DNA of 64,000 nucleotides from Pantoea conspicua (GCF_002095315.1 NZ_MLFN01000002.1:62001-126000); one strand, 5' to 3'; shown: positions 46,736-59,005, numbered from the stretch's first letter. Numbers and translations: made by a program. The notes: generated by a model not told the origin, from the letters alone.

Positions 46736-47811
46736 TTTGGCTGGCCGAGCATCTGGTCGCTTTTTATTCCGGCTTCAACGTCTTTTCGTATCTGACGTTT
46801 CGCGCCATTGTCAGCCTGCTGACCGCGTTATTTATTTCGCTGTGGATGGGACCGCGCCTGATTGCCTGGCTGCAAAAATTGCAGATTGGCCAGGTGGTGC
46901 GTAACGATGGCCCGGAATCGCATTTCAGTAAGCGCGGTACGCCGACCATGGGCGGCATCATGATCCTCACCTCCATTACCATCTCGGTGCTGATGTGGGC
47001 CTACCCATCTAACCCCTATGTCTGGTGCGTTCTGGTGGTACTGATTGGATTCGGGATCATCGGTTTTGTCGATGACTACCGCAAAGTGGTGCGCAAAGAC
47101 ACGAAAGGCCTGATTGCCCGCTGGAAATATTTCTGGATGTCAGTGATTTCGCTTGGCGTCGCGTTCGCGCTTTATGTGGCGGGAAAAGATACGCCCGCTA
47201 CGCAGCTGGTGGTGCCGTTTTTCAAAGACATCATGCCGCAGCTTGGCCTGTTTTATGTGGTGCTGGCCTACTTTGTGATTGTTGGTACCGGCAACGCCGT
47301 CAACCTGACTGATGGCCTTGATGGGCTGGCGATTATGCCGACGGTGTTTGTCGCGGCGGGCTTCGCACTGGTCGCCTGGGCAACCGGTAACGTGAAGTTT
47401 GCCGAGTACCTGCATATTCCTTATCTGCGTCATGCCGGTGAGCTGGTGATCGTCTGTACCGCCATCGTCGGGGCAGGGCTGGGGTTCCTGTGGTTCAACA
47501 CCTATCCAGCCCAGGTCTTTATGGGTGATGTGGGATCGCTGGCGTTAGGGGGCGCGCTGGGTACCATTGCAGTGCTACTACGTCAGGAGTTTTTACTGGT
47601 GATCATGGGCGGCGTATTTGTGGTTGAAACGCTGTCGGTGATCCTGCAGGTGGGATCGTTTAAGTTGCGCGGTCAGCGTATTTTCCGCATGGCGCCGATC
47701 CATCACCACTATGAACTGAAGGGCTGGCCGGAACCGCGCGTCATTGTGCGCTTCTGGATTATTTCGCTAATGCTGGTGCTGATTGGCCTGGCCACGCTGA
47801 AGGTGCGTTAA
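46729..47811 (+). CDS. mraY: phospho-MurNAc-pentapeptide translocase
   Basis: A 360-residue integral membrane enzyme with about ten helices that transfers phospho-MurNAc-pentapeptide to undecaprenyl phosphate to give lipid I. The aspartate motifs are visible: GFVDDYRKV (about 114-122), [14 protein letters not shown] (about 189-202) and [12 protein letters not shown] (about 264-275), then the PIHHHYEL histidines. Length equals E. coli. It overlaps murF by 7 bases. Confidence 0.97.
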   Translation: MLVWLAEHLVAFYSGFNVFSYLTFRAIVSLLTALFISLWMGPRLIAWLQKLQIGQVVRNDGPESHFSKRGTPTMGGIMILTSITISVLMWAYPSNPYVWCVLVVLIGFGIIGFVDDYRKVVRKDTKGLIARWKYFWMSVISLGVAFALYVAGKDTPATQLVVPFFKDIMPQLGLFYVVLAYFVIVGTGNAVNLTDGLDGLAIMPTVFVAAGFALVAWATGNVKFAEYLHIPYLRHAGELVIVCTAIVGAGLGFLWFNTYPAQVFMGDVGSLALGGALGTIAVLLRQEFLLVIMGGVFVVETLSVILQVGSFKLRGQRIFRMAPIHHHYELKGWPEPRVIVRFWIISLMLVLIGLATLKVR

Positions 47812-47813
47812 TC

Positions 47814-49130
47814 ATGGCTGACTATCGGGGTAGAAAAGTTGTCATCATCGGGTTAGGCCTGACCGGTCTCTCCTGTGTTGATTTCTTTTTAGCGCAGGGT
47901 GTAACGCCTCGCGTGATGGACACCCGTGTGTCGCCGCCGGGGCTGGAGAAATTGCCAGCGCGGGTGGAACGCCATCTGGGCGGCATTAACGCTGACTGGC
48001 TGCTGGATGCCGACCTGATTGTCGCCAGCCCGGGTGTCGCGCTGGCGCATCCGATTCTGAGCGAAGCGGTCGACGCCGGGATTGAAATCGTCGGCGATAT
48101 CGAGCTGTTCTGCCGTGAAGCGCAGGCACCGATTGTGGCGATTACCGGCTCCAACGGCAAAAGCACCGTCACCACGCTGGTAGGCGAGATGGCGAAAGCC
48201 GCGGGCTGGCAGGTGGGCGTAGGCGGGAATATCGGTCTGCCGGCGCTGAGCCTGCTGCAATCACCGGCGCAACTTTATGTGCTGGAGCTCTCCAGTTTCC
48301 AGCTTGAAACCACTCACAGCCTGAAAGCGGCGGCGGCGACCGTGCTTAACGTCACCGAAGACCACATGGATCGCTATCCGCTCGGCATGCAGCAGTATCG
48401 CGCCGCCAAGCTGCGTGTCTATGAAAATGCGCAGGTCTGTGTGGTCAATGCCGATGATGCCCTGACCATGCCGGTTCGTGGCGCGGATGCGCGCTGCATC
48501 AGCTTTGGTATCGATTTTGGTGACTATCACCTCAATAAGCAGCAGGGCAGCGTCTGGCTGAGGGTGAAGGGCGAGAAGGTACTGAACACCGCTGAAATGA
48601 AGCTGGTCGGGCAACACAACTATACCAATGCGCTGGCTGCACTGGCGCTGGCCGATGCGGTCGGCCTGCCTCGTGCCTCCAGCCTGGCGGCGCTCACCAG
48701 CTTTAACGGTCTGGCGCATCGCTTTCAGCTGGTACATGAGCATCAGGGCGTGCGCTGGATCAATGACTCCAAAGCGACCAACGTGGGCAGCACCGAAGCC
48801 GCGCTGAATGGTCTGCAGGTCAGCGGGACCTTATGGCTGCTGCTAGGCGGCGACGGCAAATCAGCCGATTTCTCCCCGCTGACGCCTTATCTGCAGGGCG
48901 ATAATCTGCGGATCTACTGCTTTGGTCGGGATGGCGATGCGCTGGCCGCGCTGCGCCCTGAGATTGCCGTACGCACGGAAACGCTGCGTGAGGCGATGGA
49001 GCAGATCGCCCCGCAGGTGAAGTCAGGCGACATGGTGCTGCTGTCACCGGCCTGCGCCAGTCTCGATCAGTTCCGCAATTTCGAGCAGCGTGGCGAACAG
49101 TTCGCGCAACTGGTGAAGGAGCTGAGCTGA
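47814..49130 (+). CDS. murD: UDP-MurNAc-L-Ala:D-Glu ligase
   Basis: A 438-residue Mur ligase that adds D-glutamate. The ATP loop is [15 protein letters not shown] (about 109-123), and the catalytic segment [11 protein letters not shown] follows. C-terminal motif [16 protein letters not shown] is conserved. Length equals E. coli. Its final base is the first of ftsW (shared A of TGATG). Confidence 0.97.
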   Translation: MADYRGRKVVIIGLGLTGLSCVDFFLAQGVTPRVMDTRVSPPGLEKLPARVERHLGGINADWLLDADLIVASPGVALAHPILSEAVDAGIEIVGDIELFCREAQAPIVAITGSNGKSTVTTLVGEMAKAAGWQVGVGGNIGLPALSLLQSPAQLYVLELSSFQLETTHSLKAAAATVLNVTEDHMDRYPLGMQQYRAAKLRVYENAQVCVVNADDALTMPVRGADARCISFGIDFGDYHLNKQQGSVWLRVKGEKVLNTAEMKLVGQHNYTNALAALALADAVGLPRASSLAALTSFNGLAHRFQLVHEHQGVRWINDSKATNVGSTEAALNGLQVSGTLWLLLGGDGKSADFSPLTPYLQGDNLRIYCFGRDGDALAALRPEIAVRTETLREAMEQIAPQVKSGDMVLLSPACASLDQFRNFEQRGEQFAQLVKELS

Positions 49131-50344
49131 TGCGTATTCCCGGCGCCGGACTGGCGCGTTTCTTCTCAGGCCGCCTGCAGGATTGGGTGATGGGTTCGCG
49201 TGAAAGCGATGACACTTCGCTGGTGCTGTATGACCGCACGCTGCTGTGGCTGACGCTCGGCCTGGCGGTGATTGGTTTTGTGATGGTGACTTCCGCCTCC
49301 ATGCCGGTGGGTCAGCGTCTTAATGACGATCCGTTTTACTTCGCCAAGCGTGATGCGTTTTATATCGCGCTGGCAATCGGCATAGCGCTGGTGACGCTGC
49401 GGATACCGATGGACTTCTGGCAGCGCTACAGCAACGTCATGCTGATGGCCTCGGTGGCGATGCTGCTGATTGTGCTGGTGGTCGGTAGCTCGGTGAACGG
49501 GGCATCGCGCTGGATCGCGCTCGGACCGCTGCGTATTCAGCCAGCTGAACTCTCCAAGCTAACCCTGTTCTGCTATCTCGCCAGCTATCTGGTGCGCAAA
49601 GTGGAAGAGGTGCGTAACAACTTCTGGGGCTTCTGTAAGCCGATGGGCGTGATGGTGGTGCTGGCGGTGCTGCTGCTGGCGCAGCCGGACCTCGGTACCG
49701 TGGTGGTGCTGTTCGTCACCACGCTGGCGATGCTGTTCCTGGCAGGGGCCAAACTGTGGCAGTTCCTGGCGATTATCGGCTCAGGCATCTTTGCTGTGGT
49801 GCTGTTGATCATCGCAGAACCTTACCGTATGCGTCGCGTCACGTCGTTCTGGAACCCGTGGGAAGATCCGTTCGGCAGCGGCTACCAGCTGACGCAGTCG
49901 CTGATGGCATTTGGGCGCGGTGAATTCTGGGGCCAGGGGCTGGGTAACTCGGTGCAGAAACTGGAATATCTGCCGGAAGCGCATACCGACTTTATTTTCT
50001 CGATTATCGGTGAAGAACTCGGCTACATCGGTGTGGTTATGGCGCTGTTAATGGTATTCTTCGTCGCTTTTCGTGCGATGTCGATTGGCCGTCGCGCACT
50101 GGAGCTGGATCAGCGTTTTTCGGGCTTTCTTGCCTGTTCAATCGGGGTCTGGTTTAGCTTTCAGGCGCTGGTTAACGTCGGCGCGGCAGCCGGTATGTTA
50201 CCGACTAAAGGTCTGACGCTGCCACTGATCAGTTATGGTGGGTCGAGTCTGATTATCATGTCGACCGCCATCGTCTTTTTGTTACGCATAGATTATGAAA
50301 CGCGACTGGCAAAAGCGCAGGCGTTTACCCGAGGTGGTCGATGA
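49130..50344 (+). CDS. ftsW: septal peptidoglycan polymerase FtsW
   Basis: A 404-residue SEDS-family glycosyltransferase with about ten membrane helices. It polymerises lipid II at the septum together with FtsI. Conserved segments include [23 protein letters not shown] and the late [17 protein letters not shown]. coli FtsW is 414, and the difference is in the variable N-terminus. It overlaps murG by 4 bases. Confidence 0.96.
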   Translation: MRIPGAGLARFFSGRLQDWVMGSRESDDTSLVLYDRTLLWLTLGLAVIGFVMVTSASMPVGQRLNDDPFYFAKRDAFYIALAIGIALVTLRIPMDFWQRYSNVMLMASVAMLLIVLVVGSSVNGASRWIALGPLRIQPAELSKLTLFCYLASYLVRKVEEVRNNFWGFCKPMGVMVVLAVLLLAQPDLGTVVVLFVTTLAMLFLAGAKLWQFLAIIGSGIFAVVLLIIAEPYRMRRVTSFWNPWEDPFGSGYQLTQSLMAFGRGEFWGQGLGNSVQKLEYLPEAHTDFIFSIIGEELGYIGVVMALLMVFFVAFRAMSIGRRALELDQRFSGFLACSIGVWFSFQALVNVGAAAGMLPTKGLTLPLISYGGSSLIIMSTAIVFLLRIDYETRLAKAQAFTRGGR

Positions 50345-51399
50345 GCAGTAAGCGATTGATGGTGATGGCGGGCGGAACCGGTGGGCATGTCTTTCCCGGT
50401 CTGGCTGTCGCCCATCATCTGATGGAACAGGGCTGGCAGGTCCGCTGGTTAGGTACCGCCGACCGTATGGAAGCGGATTTAGTGCCAAAGCACGGCATCG
50501 ACATCGATTTTATCCGCATCAGCGGACTGCGGGGCAAAGGCCTCAAGGCGTTACTGCTGGCTCCGCTGCGCATCTTCAACGCCTGGCGTCAGGCGCGTCG
50601 CATCATGAAAGCCTGGCAACCAGATGTGGTATTGGGAATGGGCGGCTATGTTTCCGGACCGGGCGGCTTAGCGGCATGGAGCTGTGGCATTCCGGTGGTG
50701 CTGCATGAGCAGAACGGCATTGCTGGCCTGACCAACAAGTGGCTGGCGAAGATCGCGACCAAAGTGCTGCAGGCGTTTCCCGGTGCCTTTCCCCGGGCTG
50801 ATGTGGTCGGCAATCCGGTACGTACCGATGTACTGGCACTGCCGCTGCCGGCTGAGCGTCTGGCCGGTCGCACCGGTCCGATCCGGGTTCTGGTGATTGG
50901 CGGCAGTCAGGGCGCGCGGGTGCTCAACCAGACATTGCCGCAGGTTGCCGCGGAGCTGGGCGAAGCGATCACTCTATGGCACCAGACCGGTAAAGGCGGG
51001 TTGCCGCTAGTGGAAAAAGCCTATCAGCAGGCCGGTCAGCCCCAGCACAAGGTCACTGAGTTTATTGATGATATGGCCGCCGCCTATGCCTGGGCTGATG
51101 TGGTGGTCTGTCGCTCCGGCGCCTTAACGGTGAGCGAAGTTGCCGCCGCGGGTTTACCGGCGATTTTCGTGCCGTTTCAGCACAAAGATCGCCAGCAGTA
51201 CTGGAACGCGCTGCCGCTGGAAAAAGCTGGCGCGGCCCGAATTTTTGAGCAGCCGCAGTTTACGGCGGAGGCAGTCGCCGATCTGCTGCGCCACTGGGAT
51301 CGCCCGACGTTACTGACGATGGCTGAGCAGGCCCGTCAGGTTGCGATCCCCGATGCGACCGACCGGGTCGCGCAGGAAGTGGCTCGCGCCGCAAAGTAA
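50341..51399 (+). CDS. murG: UDP-GlcNAc transferase making lipid II
   Basis: A 352-residue GT28 glycosyltransferase on the cytoplasmic face that adds GlcNAc to lipid I. The N-terminal glycine-rich loop [15 protein letters not shown] (about 10-24) and the [14 protein letters not shown] nucleotide-sugar motif (about 187-200) are intact. E. coli MurG is 355. The 70-base gap before murC is the longest inside the cluster between mraZ and ftsQ. Confidence 0.97.
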   Translation: MSSKRLMVMAGGTGGHVFPGLAVAHHLMEQGWQVRWLGTADRMEADLVPKHGIDIDFIRISGLRGKGLKALLLAPLRIFNAWRQARRIMKAWQPDVVLGMGGYVSGPGGLAAWSCGIPVVLHEQNGIAGLTNKWLAKIATKVLQAFPGAFPRADVVGNPVRTDVLALPLPAERLAGRTGPIRVLVIGGSQGARVLNQTLPQVAAELGEAITLWHQTGKGGLPLVEKAYQQAGQPQHKVTEFIDDMAAAYAWADVVVCRSGALTVSEVAAAGLPAIFVPFQHKDRQQYWNALPLEKAGAARIFEQPQFTAEAVADLLRHWDRPTLLTMAEQARQVAIPDATDRVAQEVARAAK

Positions 51400-51469
51400 T
51401 CATTCCGGTCAGCGCGTCTGACCCGTGCTCAGGTTGAGCACAAACTGAAAGAGCAGGTAATTGAGAGCG

Positions 51470-52945
51470 ATGAATACACAACAATTGGCAAAACTGCGAA
51501 CTATCGTGCCCGAGATGCGTCGCGTCCGGCACATCCACTTTGTCGGCATCGGCGGAGCGGGCATGGGCGGTATTGCCGAAGTGTTAGCAAATGAAGGCTA
51601 CCATATCAGCGGTTCAGATCTGGCCCCTAACCCGGTGACTCAGAACCTGATTGCGTTGGGTGCCACCATTTATTTCAACCATCGCCCTGAGAATGTGACC
51701 GACGCCAGTGTAGTGGTGGTTTCCAGCGCCGTTGCGCAGGACAACCCTGAGCTGGTGGCTGCCCGCGAGCAGCGTATCCCGGTGATTCGCCGGGCCGAAA
51801 TGCTGGCTGAGCTGATGCGTTTCCGTCATGGCATTGCCGTTGCCGGCACCCATGGCAAAACCACCACCACGGCGATGGTATCGAGTATTTATGCAGAGGG
51901 CGGTCTCGATCCGACCTTTGTTAACGGCGGACTGGTAAAAGCAGCAGGCACCCATGCACGTCTGGGCAGCAGCCGTTATCTGATTGCGGAAGCGGATGAG
52001 AGCGATGCGTCGTTCCTGCATCTGCAACCGATGGTGGCGATTGTCACTAACATCGAAGCCGACCATATGGATACCTATCAGGGCGACTTCGAGAACCTGA
52101 AACAGACGTTTATTAATTTTCTGCACAACCTGCCGTTTTACGGTCGTGCTGTGCTGTGTGTAGATGATGTGGTGATCCGCGACCTGATCCCGCGAGTGGG
52201 GCGTCAAATTACCACTTACGGTTTCAGCGATGACGCCGACTTCCGCATTGAAAATTACCATCAGCGCGGCTCGCAGGGGCATTTTACCCTGGTGCGTCAG
52301 GACAAACCGCTGTTGCAGATCACCCTGAATGCGCCAGGTCGTCATAACGCGCTGAACGCGGCGGCGGCAGTGGCCGTAGCCAGCGAAGAGGGTATTGAGG
52401 ACAACGCGATTCTGGCTGCGCTGGAAAGTTTTCAGGGCACCGGTCGCCGGTTTGATCTGTTGGGTGAATTCCCGACAGAACCGGTTAACGGTCAGGCTGG
52501 CAGTGCAATGCTGGTTGACGACTATGGACACCACCCGACCGAAGTGGACGCAACGATCAAAGCGGCGCGCGCCGGCTGGCCAGATAAAAAGCTGGTGATG
52601 GTGTTTCAGCCACATCGCTACACCCGTACCCGCGATCTGTTTGATGACTTCGCGAACGTGCTGTCGCAGGTCGATGTGCTGCTGATGCTGGATGTCTATT
52701 CGGCGGGCGAGACGGCGATCCCTGGCGCTGACAGCCGGTCGCTGTGCCGCGCGGTTCGCAATCGCGGCAAAGTAGACCCGATTCTGGTGCCTGAACATGA
52801 CGCGCTGCCGGAAATGCTCGCGCCACTGCTGTCCGGTAACGATCTGATTCTGGTGCAGGGTGCCGGCAACGTCGGCAAGGTCGCCCGCAAGCTGGCGGAC
52901 TGCAAACTGCAGCCGGAACGCAAAGCGGAGGATCGTCATGGCTGA
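51470..52945 (+). CDS. murC: UDP-MurNAc:L-alanine ligase
   Basis: A 491-residue Mur ligase that adds the first amino acid, L-alanine. The N-terminal nucleotide fold [17 protein letters not shown] (about 23-39), the ATP loop [15 protein letters not shown] (about 125-139) and [14 protein letters not shown] (about 345) are diagnostic. I chose the ATG at 51470 ([10 protein letters not shown]), which gives the E. coli length; an in-frame upstream TTG is less likely. It overlaps ddlB by 8 bases. Confidence 0.97.
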   Translation: MNTQQLAKLRTIVPEMRRVRHIHFVGIGGAGMGGIAEVLANEGYHISGSDLAPNPVTQNLIALGATIYFNHRPENVTDASVVVVSSAVAQDNPELVAAREQRIPVIRRAEMLAELMRFRHGIAVAGTHGKTTTTAMVSSIYAEGGLDPTFVNGGLVKAAGTHARLGSSRYLIAEADESDASFLHLQPMVAIVTNIEADHMDTYQGDFENLKQTFINFLHNLPFYGRAVLCVDDVVIRDLIPRVGRQITTYGFSDDADFRIENYHQRGSQGHFTLVRQDKPLLQITLNAPGRHNALNAAAAVAVASEEGIEDNAILAALESFQGTGRRFDLLGEFPTEPVNGQAGSAMLVDDYGHHPTEVDATIKAARAGWPDKKLVMVFQPHRYTRTRDLFDDFANVLSQVDVLLMLDVYSAGETAIPGADSRSLCRAVRNRGKVDPILVPEHDALPEMLAPLLSGNDLILVQGAGNVGKVARKLADCKLQPERKAEDRHG

Positions 52946-53858
52946 CAAAGTTGCCGTATTAATGGGCGGTACGTCCGCCGAACGCGAAGTTTCGCTGATG
53001 TCAGGTCAGGCTGTACTGGCCGGACTGCGGGAAAGCGGTATTGATGCGCATGCTGTCGACACCCGCGATGTGTCAGTGCTGACGCTCAAAGAGCAGGGCT
53101 TTACCAAAGCGTTTATCGCCCTGCATGGGCGTGGCGGTGAAGATGGTACGCTGCAGGCGGTGCTGGAGTTCCTGCAGTTACCCTATACCGGCAGCGGTGT
53201 CATGGCGTCGGCAGTGACCATGGACAAGCTCCGCACCAAACTGCTGTGGCAGGGACGCGGGTTGCCGTCGGGTCAGTTTGTCTGGCTGACGCGCCAGCAG
53301 TTCGATAGCGGACTGGATGCCGCGACAGATGCAGCCATCGCGGCGCTGGGTCTGCCCTTATTCGTTAAGCCCGCCTGTGAGGGCTCCAGCGTCGGGATCA
53401 GTCGGGTCAATGCACTGAGTGACTTGCCTGACGCGCTGGCGACCGCGTTTCAACACGACGATAACGTGCTGGTTGAAGCGTTTCTCAGCGGCGCGGAGTA
53501 CACGGTGGCGATTGTTGGCGATCGTATCCTGCCCTCTATCGAAATAAAGAGCGCCAGCGAGTTCTATGACTATGAAGCAAAATATATTTCTGACGATACT
53601 CAGTACGTCTGCCCGGCTGATCTGAGCCCGGCGCGAGAAGCGGAGTTGCAGCAGCTGGTGCTGGCGGCCTGGCATGCGCTTGGCTGTCGTGGCTGGGGCA
53701 GAGTCGATGTGATGACCGATGAGGCGGGCAACTTCCAGCTGCTGGAAGCCAATACCTCGCCGGGAATGACCAGCCACAGCCTGGTGCCAATGGCGGCGAA
53801 ACAGGCGGGCATGAGCTTCGCGCAGCTGGTTGCGCATATTCTGGAGTTGGCCGACTGA
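52938..53858 (+). CDS. ddlB: D-alanine:D-alanine ligase B
   Basis: A 306-residue ATP-grasp ligase that makes D-Ala-D-Ala for MurF; it is the cycloserine target. Motifs include [14 protein letters not shown] (about 10-23), [13 protein letters not shown], the [11 protein letters not shown] loop, and [15 protein letters not shown] near the end. I chose the ATG at 52938 ([11 protein letters not shown]) with GGAGGA upstream, giving exactly the E. coli length. ftsQ starts one base after its stop. Confidence 0.97.
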   Translation: MADKVAVLMGGTSAEREVSLMSGQAVLAGLRESGIDAHAVDTRDVSVLTLKEQGFTKAFIALHGRGGEDGTLQAVLEFLQLPYTGSGVMASAVTMDKLRTKLLWQGRGLPSGQFVWLTRQQFDSGLDAATDAAIAALGLPLFVKPACEGSSVGISRVNALSDLPDALATAFQHDDNVLVEAFLSGAEYTVAIVGDRILPSIEIKSASEFYDYEAKYISDDTQYVCPADLSPAREAELQQLVLAAWHALGCRGWGRVDVMTDEAGNFQLLEANTSPGMTSHSLVPMAAKQAGMSFAQLVAHILELAD

Positions 53859-53859
53859 T

Positions 53860-54699
53860 ATGTCACAGGCGGCGATGAGAGTTCGAAATCGTGAACCGCA
53901 GGAGCGTATACGCACCGGGCGCAGTAACGGCGCCCGATTGTTCGGCATCGTTTTTTTGCTGATCGTAATCGGGATTATGATTTCTGGCGGGCTGGTGGTG
54001 CTGAAGTGGATGAACGATGCATCGCGGCTGCCGTTGTCAAAGCTGGTGGTGACCGGGCAAACCCATTACACCACCCATGATGACATTCGCCAGGCGATTT
54101 TATCGCTCGGCGCGCCGGGCACCTTTATGTCGCAGGATGTGGATATTCTGCAGCAGCAGATTGAGCGGCTGCCGTGGATTAAGCAGGTCAGCGTGCGTAA
54201 ACAGTGGCCGGACGAACTGAAAATCCATCTGGTGGAGTATACGCCGGTGGCGCGCTGGAACGATCTGCATATGGTGGACGCCGATGGCGTCTCCTTCAGC
54301 GTGCCAGCGAACCATAGAGGTAAAGAGACTTTGCCGATGCTGTATGGGCCAGAAGGCAGTGAAAAAGAGGTGCTGGCGGGTTATCACAGCATGGACGATG
54401 TCCTGAAGGCGAGAAAGTTTACCCTGAAGGTCGCGTCGATGACGGCCCGGCGCTCATGGCAGCTGGTCACCAGCGACGATGTACGCATCGAACTGGGACG
54501 CAGCGATACCATGAAGCGCCTGAACCGCTTTATTGAGCTCTACCCGGTGCTGCAACAGCAAGGTCAGAACGAGAGCAAACGTATCAGCTACGTGGATTTA
54601 CGATACGACTCGGGCGCCTCTGTTGGCTGGACGCCGGTCGTGATGGAGCCACAGGACAGTAATCAGCAACAGAACCAGGCACAGGCTAAACAACAATGA
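53860..54699 (+). CDS. ftsQ: cell division protein FtsQ
   Basis: A 279-residue bitopic protein that scaffolds FtsL and FtsB. It has a cytoplasmic N-terminus, one helix (about 27-49, [20 protein letters not shown]), a periplasmic POTRA domain beginning [14 protein letters not shown], and a beta domain with [12 protein letters not shown]. The Gln-rich tail matches E. coli (276). I chose the ATG at 53860; earlier in-frame codons lie inside ddlB. It overlaps ftsA by 4 bases. Confidence 0.96.
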   Translation: MSQAAMRVRNREPQERIRTGRSNGARLFGIVFLLIVIGIMISGGLVVLKWMNDASRLPLSKLVVTGQTHYTTHDDIRQAILSLGAPGTFMSQDVDILQQQIERLPWIKQVSVRKQWPDELKIHLVEYTPVARWNDLHMVDADGVSFSVPANHRGKETLPMLYGPEGSEKEVLAGYHSMDDVLKARKFTLKVASMTARRSWQLVTSDDVRIELGRSDTMKRLNRFIELYPVLQQQGQNESKRISYVDLRYDSGASVGWTPVVMEPQDSNQQQNQAQAKQQ

Positions 54700-55952
54700 T
54701 CAAGGCAACGGACAGAAAACTGGTAGTTGGACTCGAAATTGGCACCGCGAAGGTTGCCGCCCTGGTTGGGGAAATTCTGCCCGATGGTATGGTCAACATT
54801 ATTGGGGTGGGCAGCTGTCCGTCCCGCGGTATGGATAAAGGTGGCGTGAATGACCTTGAGTCGGTGGTGAAATGCGTACAGCGCGCCATCGATCAGGCTG
54901 AGCTGATGGCAGATTGCCAGATTTCCTCCGTCTACCTTGCGTTATCGGGCAAACATATTAGTTGTCAGAACGAAATCGGGATGGTTCCGATTTCCGAAGA
55001 GGAAGTGACTCAGGATGATGTGGAGAACGTAGTGCATACCGCTAAGTCGGTGCGTGTGCGTGACGAGCATCGCATCCTGCATGTTATTCCTCAGGAGTAC
55101 GCCATCGATTATCAGGAAGGGATCAAAAATCCGGTCGGTCTGTCCGGGGTGCGCATGCAGGCAAAAGTGCATCTGATCACCTGTCACAACGATATGGCGA
55201 AAAATATCGTCAAAGCCGTTGAACGTTGTGGCCTGAAAGTTGACCAATTGATTTTTGCCGGCCTGGCCTCCAGTTTTGCGGTCTTAACTGAAGACGAACG
55301 TGAGCTGGGTGTCTGTGTTGTCGATATTGGTGGCGGTACAATGGACATTGCCGTATATACCGGCGGCGCTTTACGGCACACTAAGGTTATTCCGTATGCA
55401 GGTAATGTGGTCACCAGCGACATCGCCTATGCATTTGGTACACCGCCGACCGATGCTGAAGCGATCAAAGTGCGTCACGGTTGCGCGCTGGGCTCGATTG
55501 TCGGCAAAGATGAGAACGTTGAAGTGCCCAGCGTCGGTGGACGTCCACCACGCAGCCTGCAGCGTCAGACGCTGGCTGAAGTGATTGAGCCGCGTTATAC
55601 CGAGCTTTTGAATCTGGTCAATGACGAGATTCTGCAGTTACAGGAACAACTGCGTCAGCAGGGCGTGAAGCACCACCTGGCCGCGGGCATAGTCCTGACC
55701 GGCGGTGCGGCGCAAATTGAAGGACTGGCGGCCTGTGCGCAACGCGTATTCCATACGCAGGTGCGCATCGGACAACCGCTGAATATTACCGGCTTAACTG
55801 ACTATGCGCAGGAGTCATACTACTCCACCGCGGTGGGACTGTTGCATTACGGCAAAGAGTCGCACATGAACGGCGATGCAGAGACCGAAAAACGGGTCTC
55901 AGTAGGCAACTGGTTCAAGCGCATCAATAGTTGGTTGAAAAAAGAGTTTTAA
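54696..55952 (+). CDS. ftsA: cell division protein FtsA
   Basis: A 418-residue actin-like ATPase that ties FtsZ to the membrane. The phosphate loops [19 protein letters not shown] (about 8-26) and [14 protein letters not shown], and the adenosine motif [14 protein letters not shown], are present. The C-terminal amphipathic membrane-targeting helix is [14 protein letters not shown]. Length is close to E. coli (420). ftsZ follows after 71 bases. Confidence 0.97.
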   Translation: MIKATDRKLVVGLEIGTAKVAALVGEILPDGMVNIIGVGSCPSRGMDKGGVNDLESVVKCVQRAIDQAELMADCQISSVYLALSGKHISCQNEIGMVPISEEEVTQDDVENVVHTAKSVRVRDEHRILHVIPQEYAIDYQEGIKNPVGLSGVRMQAKVHLITCHNDMAKNIVKAVERCGLKVDQLIFAGLASSFAVLTEDERELGVCVVDIGGGTMDIAVYTGGALRHTKVIPYAGNVVTSDIAYAFGTPPTDAEAIKVRHGCALGSIVGKDENVEVPSVGGRPPRSLQRQTLAEVIEPRYTELLNLVNDEILQLQEQLRQQGVKHHLAAGIVLTGGAAQIEGLAACAQRVFHTQVRIGQPLNITGLTDYAQESYYSTAVGLLHYGKESHMNGDAETEKRVSVGNWFKRINSWLKKEF

Positions 55953-56023
55953 TTTTTGTGAAAGGGGATCATGCTGTTTTCTTTAGTGATCTCCAGGCGA
56001 CAGGCACATAACGGAGAGAAATC

Positions 56024-57178
56024 ATGTTTGAACCTATGGAATTAACCAATGACGCGGTGATTAAAGTCATCGGCGTCGGCGGTGGCGGCGGTAACGCCGT
56101 AGAACACATGGTACGCGAACGTATCGAAGGTGTAGAATTCTTTGCTGTGAATACCGACGCGCAAGCGCTGCGTAAAACAGCTGTCGGCCAGACGATTCAG
56201 ATCGGTAATAACATTACCAAAGGTCTGGGTGCGGGTGCGAACCCGGAAGTGGGCCGTAACTCTGCAGAAGAAGATCGCGAAGCACTGCGTTCTGCGCTGG
56301 AAGGGGCAGACATGGTGTTCATCGCAGCGGGCATGGGCGGCGGTACTGGTACCGGTGCAGCGCCTGTGGTGGCTGAAGTGGCGAAGGATCTCGGTATCCT
56401 GACCGTTGCTGTCGTCACCAAGCCGTTCAACTTCGAAGGCAAGAAGCGCATGGCGTTTGCCGAGCAGGGGATCGCGGAACTTTCTAAGCATGTCGATTCA
56501 CTGATTACTATTCCAAACGACAAGCTGCTGAAGGTACTGGGTCGTGGCATCTCTCTGCTGGATGCCTTTGGCGCGGCCAATGACGTGCTGAAAGGCGCGG
56601 TTCAGGGCATTGCCGAACTGATTACCCGTCCGGGTCTGATGAACGTCGACTTTGCTGACGTGCGCACCGTGATGTCCGAAATGGGCTACGCGATGATGGG
56701 TTCAGGCGTCGCCTGTGGCGAAGACCGTGCGGAAGAAGCGGCTGAAATGGCGATCTCCAGCCCACTGCTGGAAGATATCGACCTGTCTGGCGCGCGCGGC
56801 GTGCTGGTCAACATCACGGCTGGTTTCGACCTGCGTCTGGACGAGTTCGAAACCGTGGGTAACACTATCCGCGCCTTCGCTTCTGACAACGCTACCGTGG
56901 TGATTGGTACCTCACTCGATCCGGAAATGAACGACGAACTGCGCGTCACCGTGGTGGCAACCGGTATCGGCATGGATAAACGTCCAGAAATTACGCTGGT
57001 TACTAACAAGCCAGCCAGCCAGCCGGTAATGGATCATCGCTATCAGCAGCACGGTATGTCACCGCTGCCGCAGGAGCAGAAACCGGCAGCAAAAGTGGTT
57101 AACGACCAGGCTGCGCAATCGAACAAAGAGCCAGACTACCTTGATATTCCGGCATTTTTGCGTAAGCAGGCCGATTAG
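56024..57178 (+). CDS. ftsZ: cell division GTPase FtsZ
   Basis: A 384-residue tubulin-like GTPase that forms the Z ring. The tubulin signature [13 protein letters not shown] (about 104-116), the N-terminal [14 protein letters not shown], and the T7-loop region [11 protein letters not shown] are conserved. The C-terminal peptide [14 protein letters not shown], which binds FtsA, ZipA and ZapD, is intact. ZapD itself is encoded at 62.6 kb. The ATG follows CGGAGAG. Confidence 0.98.
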   Translation: MFEPMELTNDAVIKVIGVGGGGGNAVEHMVRERIEGVEFFAVNTDAQALRKTAVGQTIQIGNNITKGLGAGANPEVGRNSAEEDREALRSALEGADMVFIAAGMGGGTGTGAAPVVAEVAKDLGILTVAVVTKPFNFEGKKRMAFAEQGIAELSKHVDSLITIPNDKLLKVLGRGISLLDAFGAANDVLKGAVQGIAELITRPGLMNVDFADVRTVMSEMGYAMMGSGVACGEDRAEEAAEMAISSPLLEDIDLSGARGVLVNITAGFDLRLDEFETVGNTIRAFASDNATVVIGTSLDPEMNDELRVTVVATGIGMDKRPEITLVTNKPASQPVMDHRYQQHGMSPLPQEQKPAAKVVNDQAAQSNKEPDYLDIPAFLRKQAD

Positions 57179-57187
57179 GATTAACCC

Positions 57188-57245
57188 TATAATTGGGATT
57201 CTCCGCTCTTTGTGCTAAAGTATCTGCCCGCTGGTAAAGTATACT
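57188..57245 (+). promoter_or_regulatory. candidate lpxC promoter elements
   Basis: The ftsZ-lpxC gap carries a perfect -10 hexamer TATAAT (57188-57193) and a second TATACT (57240-57245). No good -35 pairs with either. E. coli lpxC has its own promoter in this gap, so the assignment is positional. Confidence 0.35.
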
Positions 57246-57279
57246 GGCGGTCGGAAAGGTAATATTGCGAGATAATACG

Positions 57280-58197
57280 ATGATCAAACAAAGGACACTA
57301 AAACGTATTGTTCAGGCGACGGGTGTCGGTTTACATACCGGCAAGAAAGTCACCCTGACACTACGCCCTGCGTCGGCTAATACCGGGGTCATCTATCGTC
57401 GCACCGACTTGAATCCACCGGTAGATTTTCCGGCTGATGCAAAATACGTGCGCGACACCATGCTGAGTACCTGCCTAGTGAATGATGAAGGCGTGCGTAT
57501 TTCAACGGTCGAACACCTTAATGCCGCTCTGGCGGGTCTGGGTATTGATAACATTATTGTTGAAGTCGATGCACCGGAAATCCCGATTATGGACGGCAGC
57601 GCAGCACCGTTTATCTATCTGCTGATGGATGCGGGTATCGAGCAGCTCAACAGCGCGAAGAAATTCGTGCGTGTTAAGCAGACCGTGCGTGTGGAAGAGG
57701 GTGACAAATGGGCCGAGATCAAACCGTACAACGGTTTCTCGCTCGACTTCACCATCGACTTCAAACACCCGGCGATCGATTCCAGCTCGCAGCGTTATGC
57801 GATGAACTTCTCTGCTAACGCCTTTGTTCGGCAAATCAGCCGCGCGCGTACATTTGGCTTTATGCGTGAAATCGAATATCTGCAGTCTAAAGGCCTGTGC
57901 CTGGGCGGTAGCTTAGATTGTGCGATAGGTCTGGATGATTTCCGCGTACTGAATGAAGAAGGCCTGCGTTTTGAAGACGAGTTTGTCCGTCACAAAATGC
58001 TGGACGCTATCGGCGACCTGTTTATGTGTGGTCATAACATCATTGGCGCATTTACTGCGTTCAAATCGGGCCACGCGCTGAACAACAAGTTGCTGCAAGC
58101 GGTTCTGGCTAAGCAGGAAGCCTGGGAATGGGCAACCTTCGAAGACGAAGCTGAACTGCCGCTGGCATTCAAAGCACCGAATCTGGTTCTGGCTTAA
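57280..58197 (+). CDS. lpxC: UDP-3-O-acyl-GlcNAc deacetylase
   Basis: A 305-residue zinc deacetylase, the first committed step of lipid A synthesis, whose level in E. coli is set by FtsH proteolysis. Zinc ligands lie in [14 protein letters not shown] (His about 79) and [17 protein letters not shown] (His about 238 and Asp about 242). The catalytic His is in [10 protein letters not shown] (about 265). The C-terminus ends NLVLA, the short tail that FtsH reads in E. coli (AVLA there). I chose the ATG at 57280 ([12 protein letters not shown]). Length equals E. coli. Confidence 0.97.
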   Translation: MIKQRTLKRIVQATGVGLHTGKKVTLTLRPASANTGVIYRRTDLNPPVDFPADAKYVRDTMLSTCLVNDEGVRISTVEHLNAALAGLGIDNIIVEVDAPEIPIMDGSAAPFIYLLMDAGIEQLNSAKKFVRVKQTVRVEEGDKWAEIKPYNGFSLDFTIDFKHPAIDSSSQRYAMNFSANAFVRQISRARTFGFMREIEYLQSKGLCLGGSLDCAIGLDDFRVLNEEGLRFEDEFVRHKMLDAIGDLFMCGHNIIGAFTAFKSGHALNNKLLQAVLAKQEAWEWATFEDEAELPLAFKAPNLVLA

Positions 58198-58212
58198 TTA
58201 CCTCAGAATGTG

Positions 58213-58267
58213 AAACGGCTGGTTATGCTGACACCCTCTCCGGTCAGCGGCGCCAGCCGTTTTTTTA
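58213..58267 (+). terminator. composite terminator after lpxC
   Basis: An outer stem aacggctgg (58214-58222) / ccagccgtt (58253-58261) encloses an inner gctgac / gtcagc stem, and a T run follows. It ends the long cell wall and division cluster. The remaining bases to secM (58268-58498) hold no gene. Confidence 0.85.
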
Positions 58268-58498
58268 TTGCCTCCGCTCCTGCTACTGCTGACTGCAACC
58301 CTGCTCGCAACGCATTGTCTGTTTTGCTGAATTGATGAACAATCGCGCGCAATTTCTCGCATCGCCACTTTAATCCCAGGTGTGGATGCCCCACATTAGT
58401 GATACTATCTCTGGCGCTTTTACAGGCTGAATACCGCTGCAGCTCGCGGCGGGCGAACGATAATAAGAGCGCAACAGAGCGTGCGCGATGGAAAGGTT

Positions 58499-59005
58499 GT
58501 GATCGGAATTCTTCTGCGCTGGCGACAATTAGGTAGACGCTATTTCTGGCCTCATCTCCTGTTAGGGATGGTCGCGGCCAGTCTCGGCTTACCTGCCTGT
58601 GCGCAAAGTTCTGAACTCAATACCTCGTCTGAATCGCCGGCCAGTAGCCTGTTTATGGGTAACGCCGCGCGCTTTGATCACCTGATTCGCCTTCAGGAAG
58701 CGGCACGTCGTCCCAGTTTCAATGTCGACTACTGGCATCAGCACGCCATCCGCACCGTTATTCGCCATCTCTCTTTCACGCTGACGCCCCAGGCGCAGGC
58801 TGAACAACAAGCATTGCCGCTGGCGGCACAAAAGCTGGCGCTGATCGATTCGCTGCATGACTTACTGACATCCCACTCTGCGCTGCGTGCTGCGCCGCAG
58901 ACGCTCTCCACGCCGCCTCTGTTTACCGCGACAACCCGCTCATGGGTTGAATGGCATGCCCGCGTGCATGGTATTCGCGCCGGACCCGCCCGATTGTTCT
59001 GCTAA
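58499..59005 (+). CDS. secM: secretion monitor SecM
   Basis: A 168-residue exported arrest peptide that stalls its ribosome when secretion is slow and so exposes the secA ribosome-binding site. It has a long basic-hydrophobic signal (RRYFWPHLLLGMVAASLGLPA) and the conserved DYWHQHAIRTVIRHLSF segment. The C-terminal arrest core keeps GIRAGP and the tryptophan ten residues before GP, but lacks the E. coli Phe150 and Ile156 equivalents (Arg and His here). I chose the GTG at 58499, as E. coli uses GTG; a GTG at 58481 is also in frame. A small hairpin (ccgga / tccgg, about 59044-59056) lies before secA. Confidence 0.93.
   Translation: MIGILLRWRQLGRRYFWPHLLLGMVAASLGLPACAQSSELNTSSESPASSLFMGNAARFDHLIRLQEAARRPSFNVDYWHQHAIRTVIRHLSFTLTPQAQAEQQALPLAAQKLALIDSLHDLLTSHSALRAAPQTLSTPPLFTATTRSWVEWHARVHGIRAGPARLFC

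Noticed and set aside
51614-52948. 444-codon open frame antisense to murC
   Set aside because: Exactly opposite an essential conserved gene, with no family resemblance; a reading-frame shadow.
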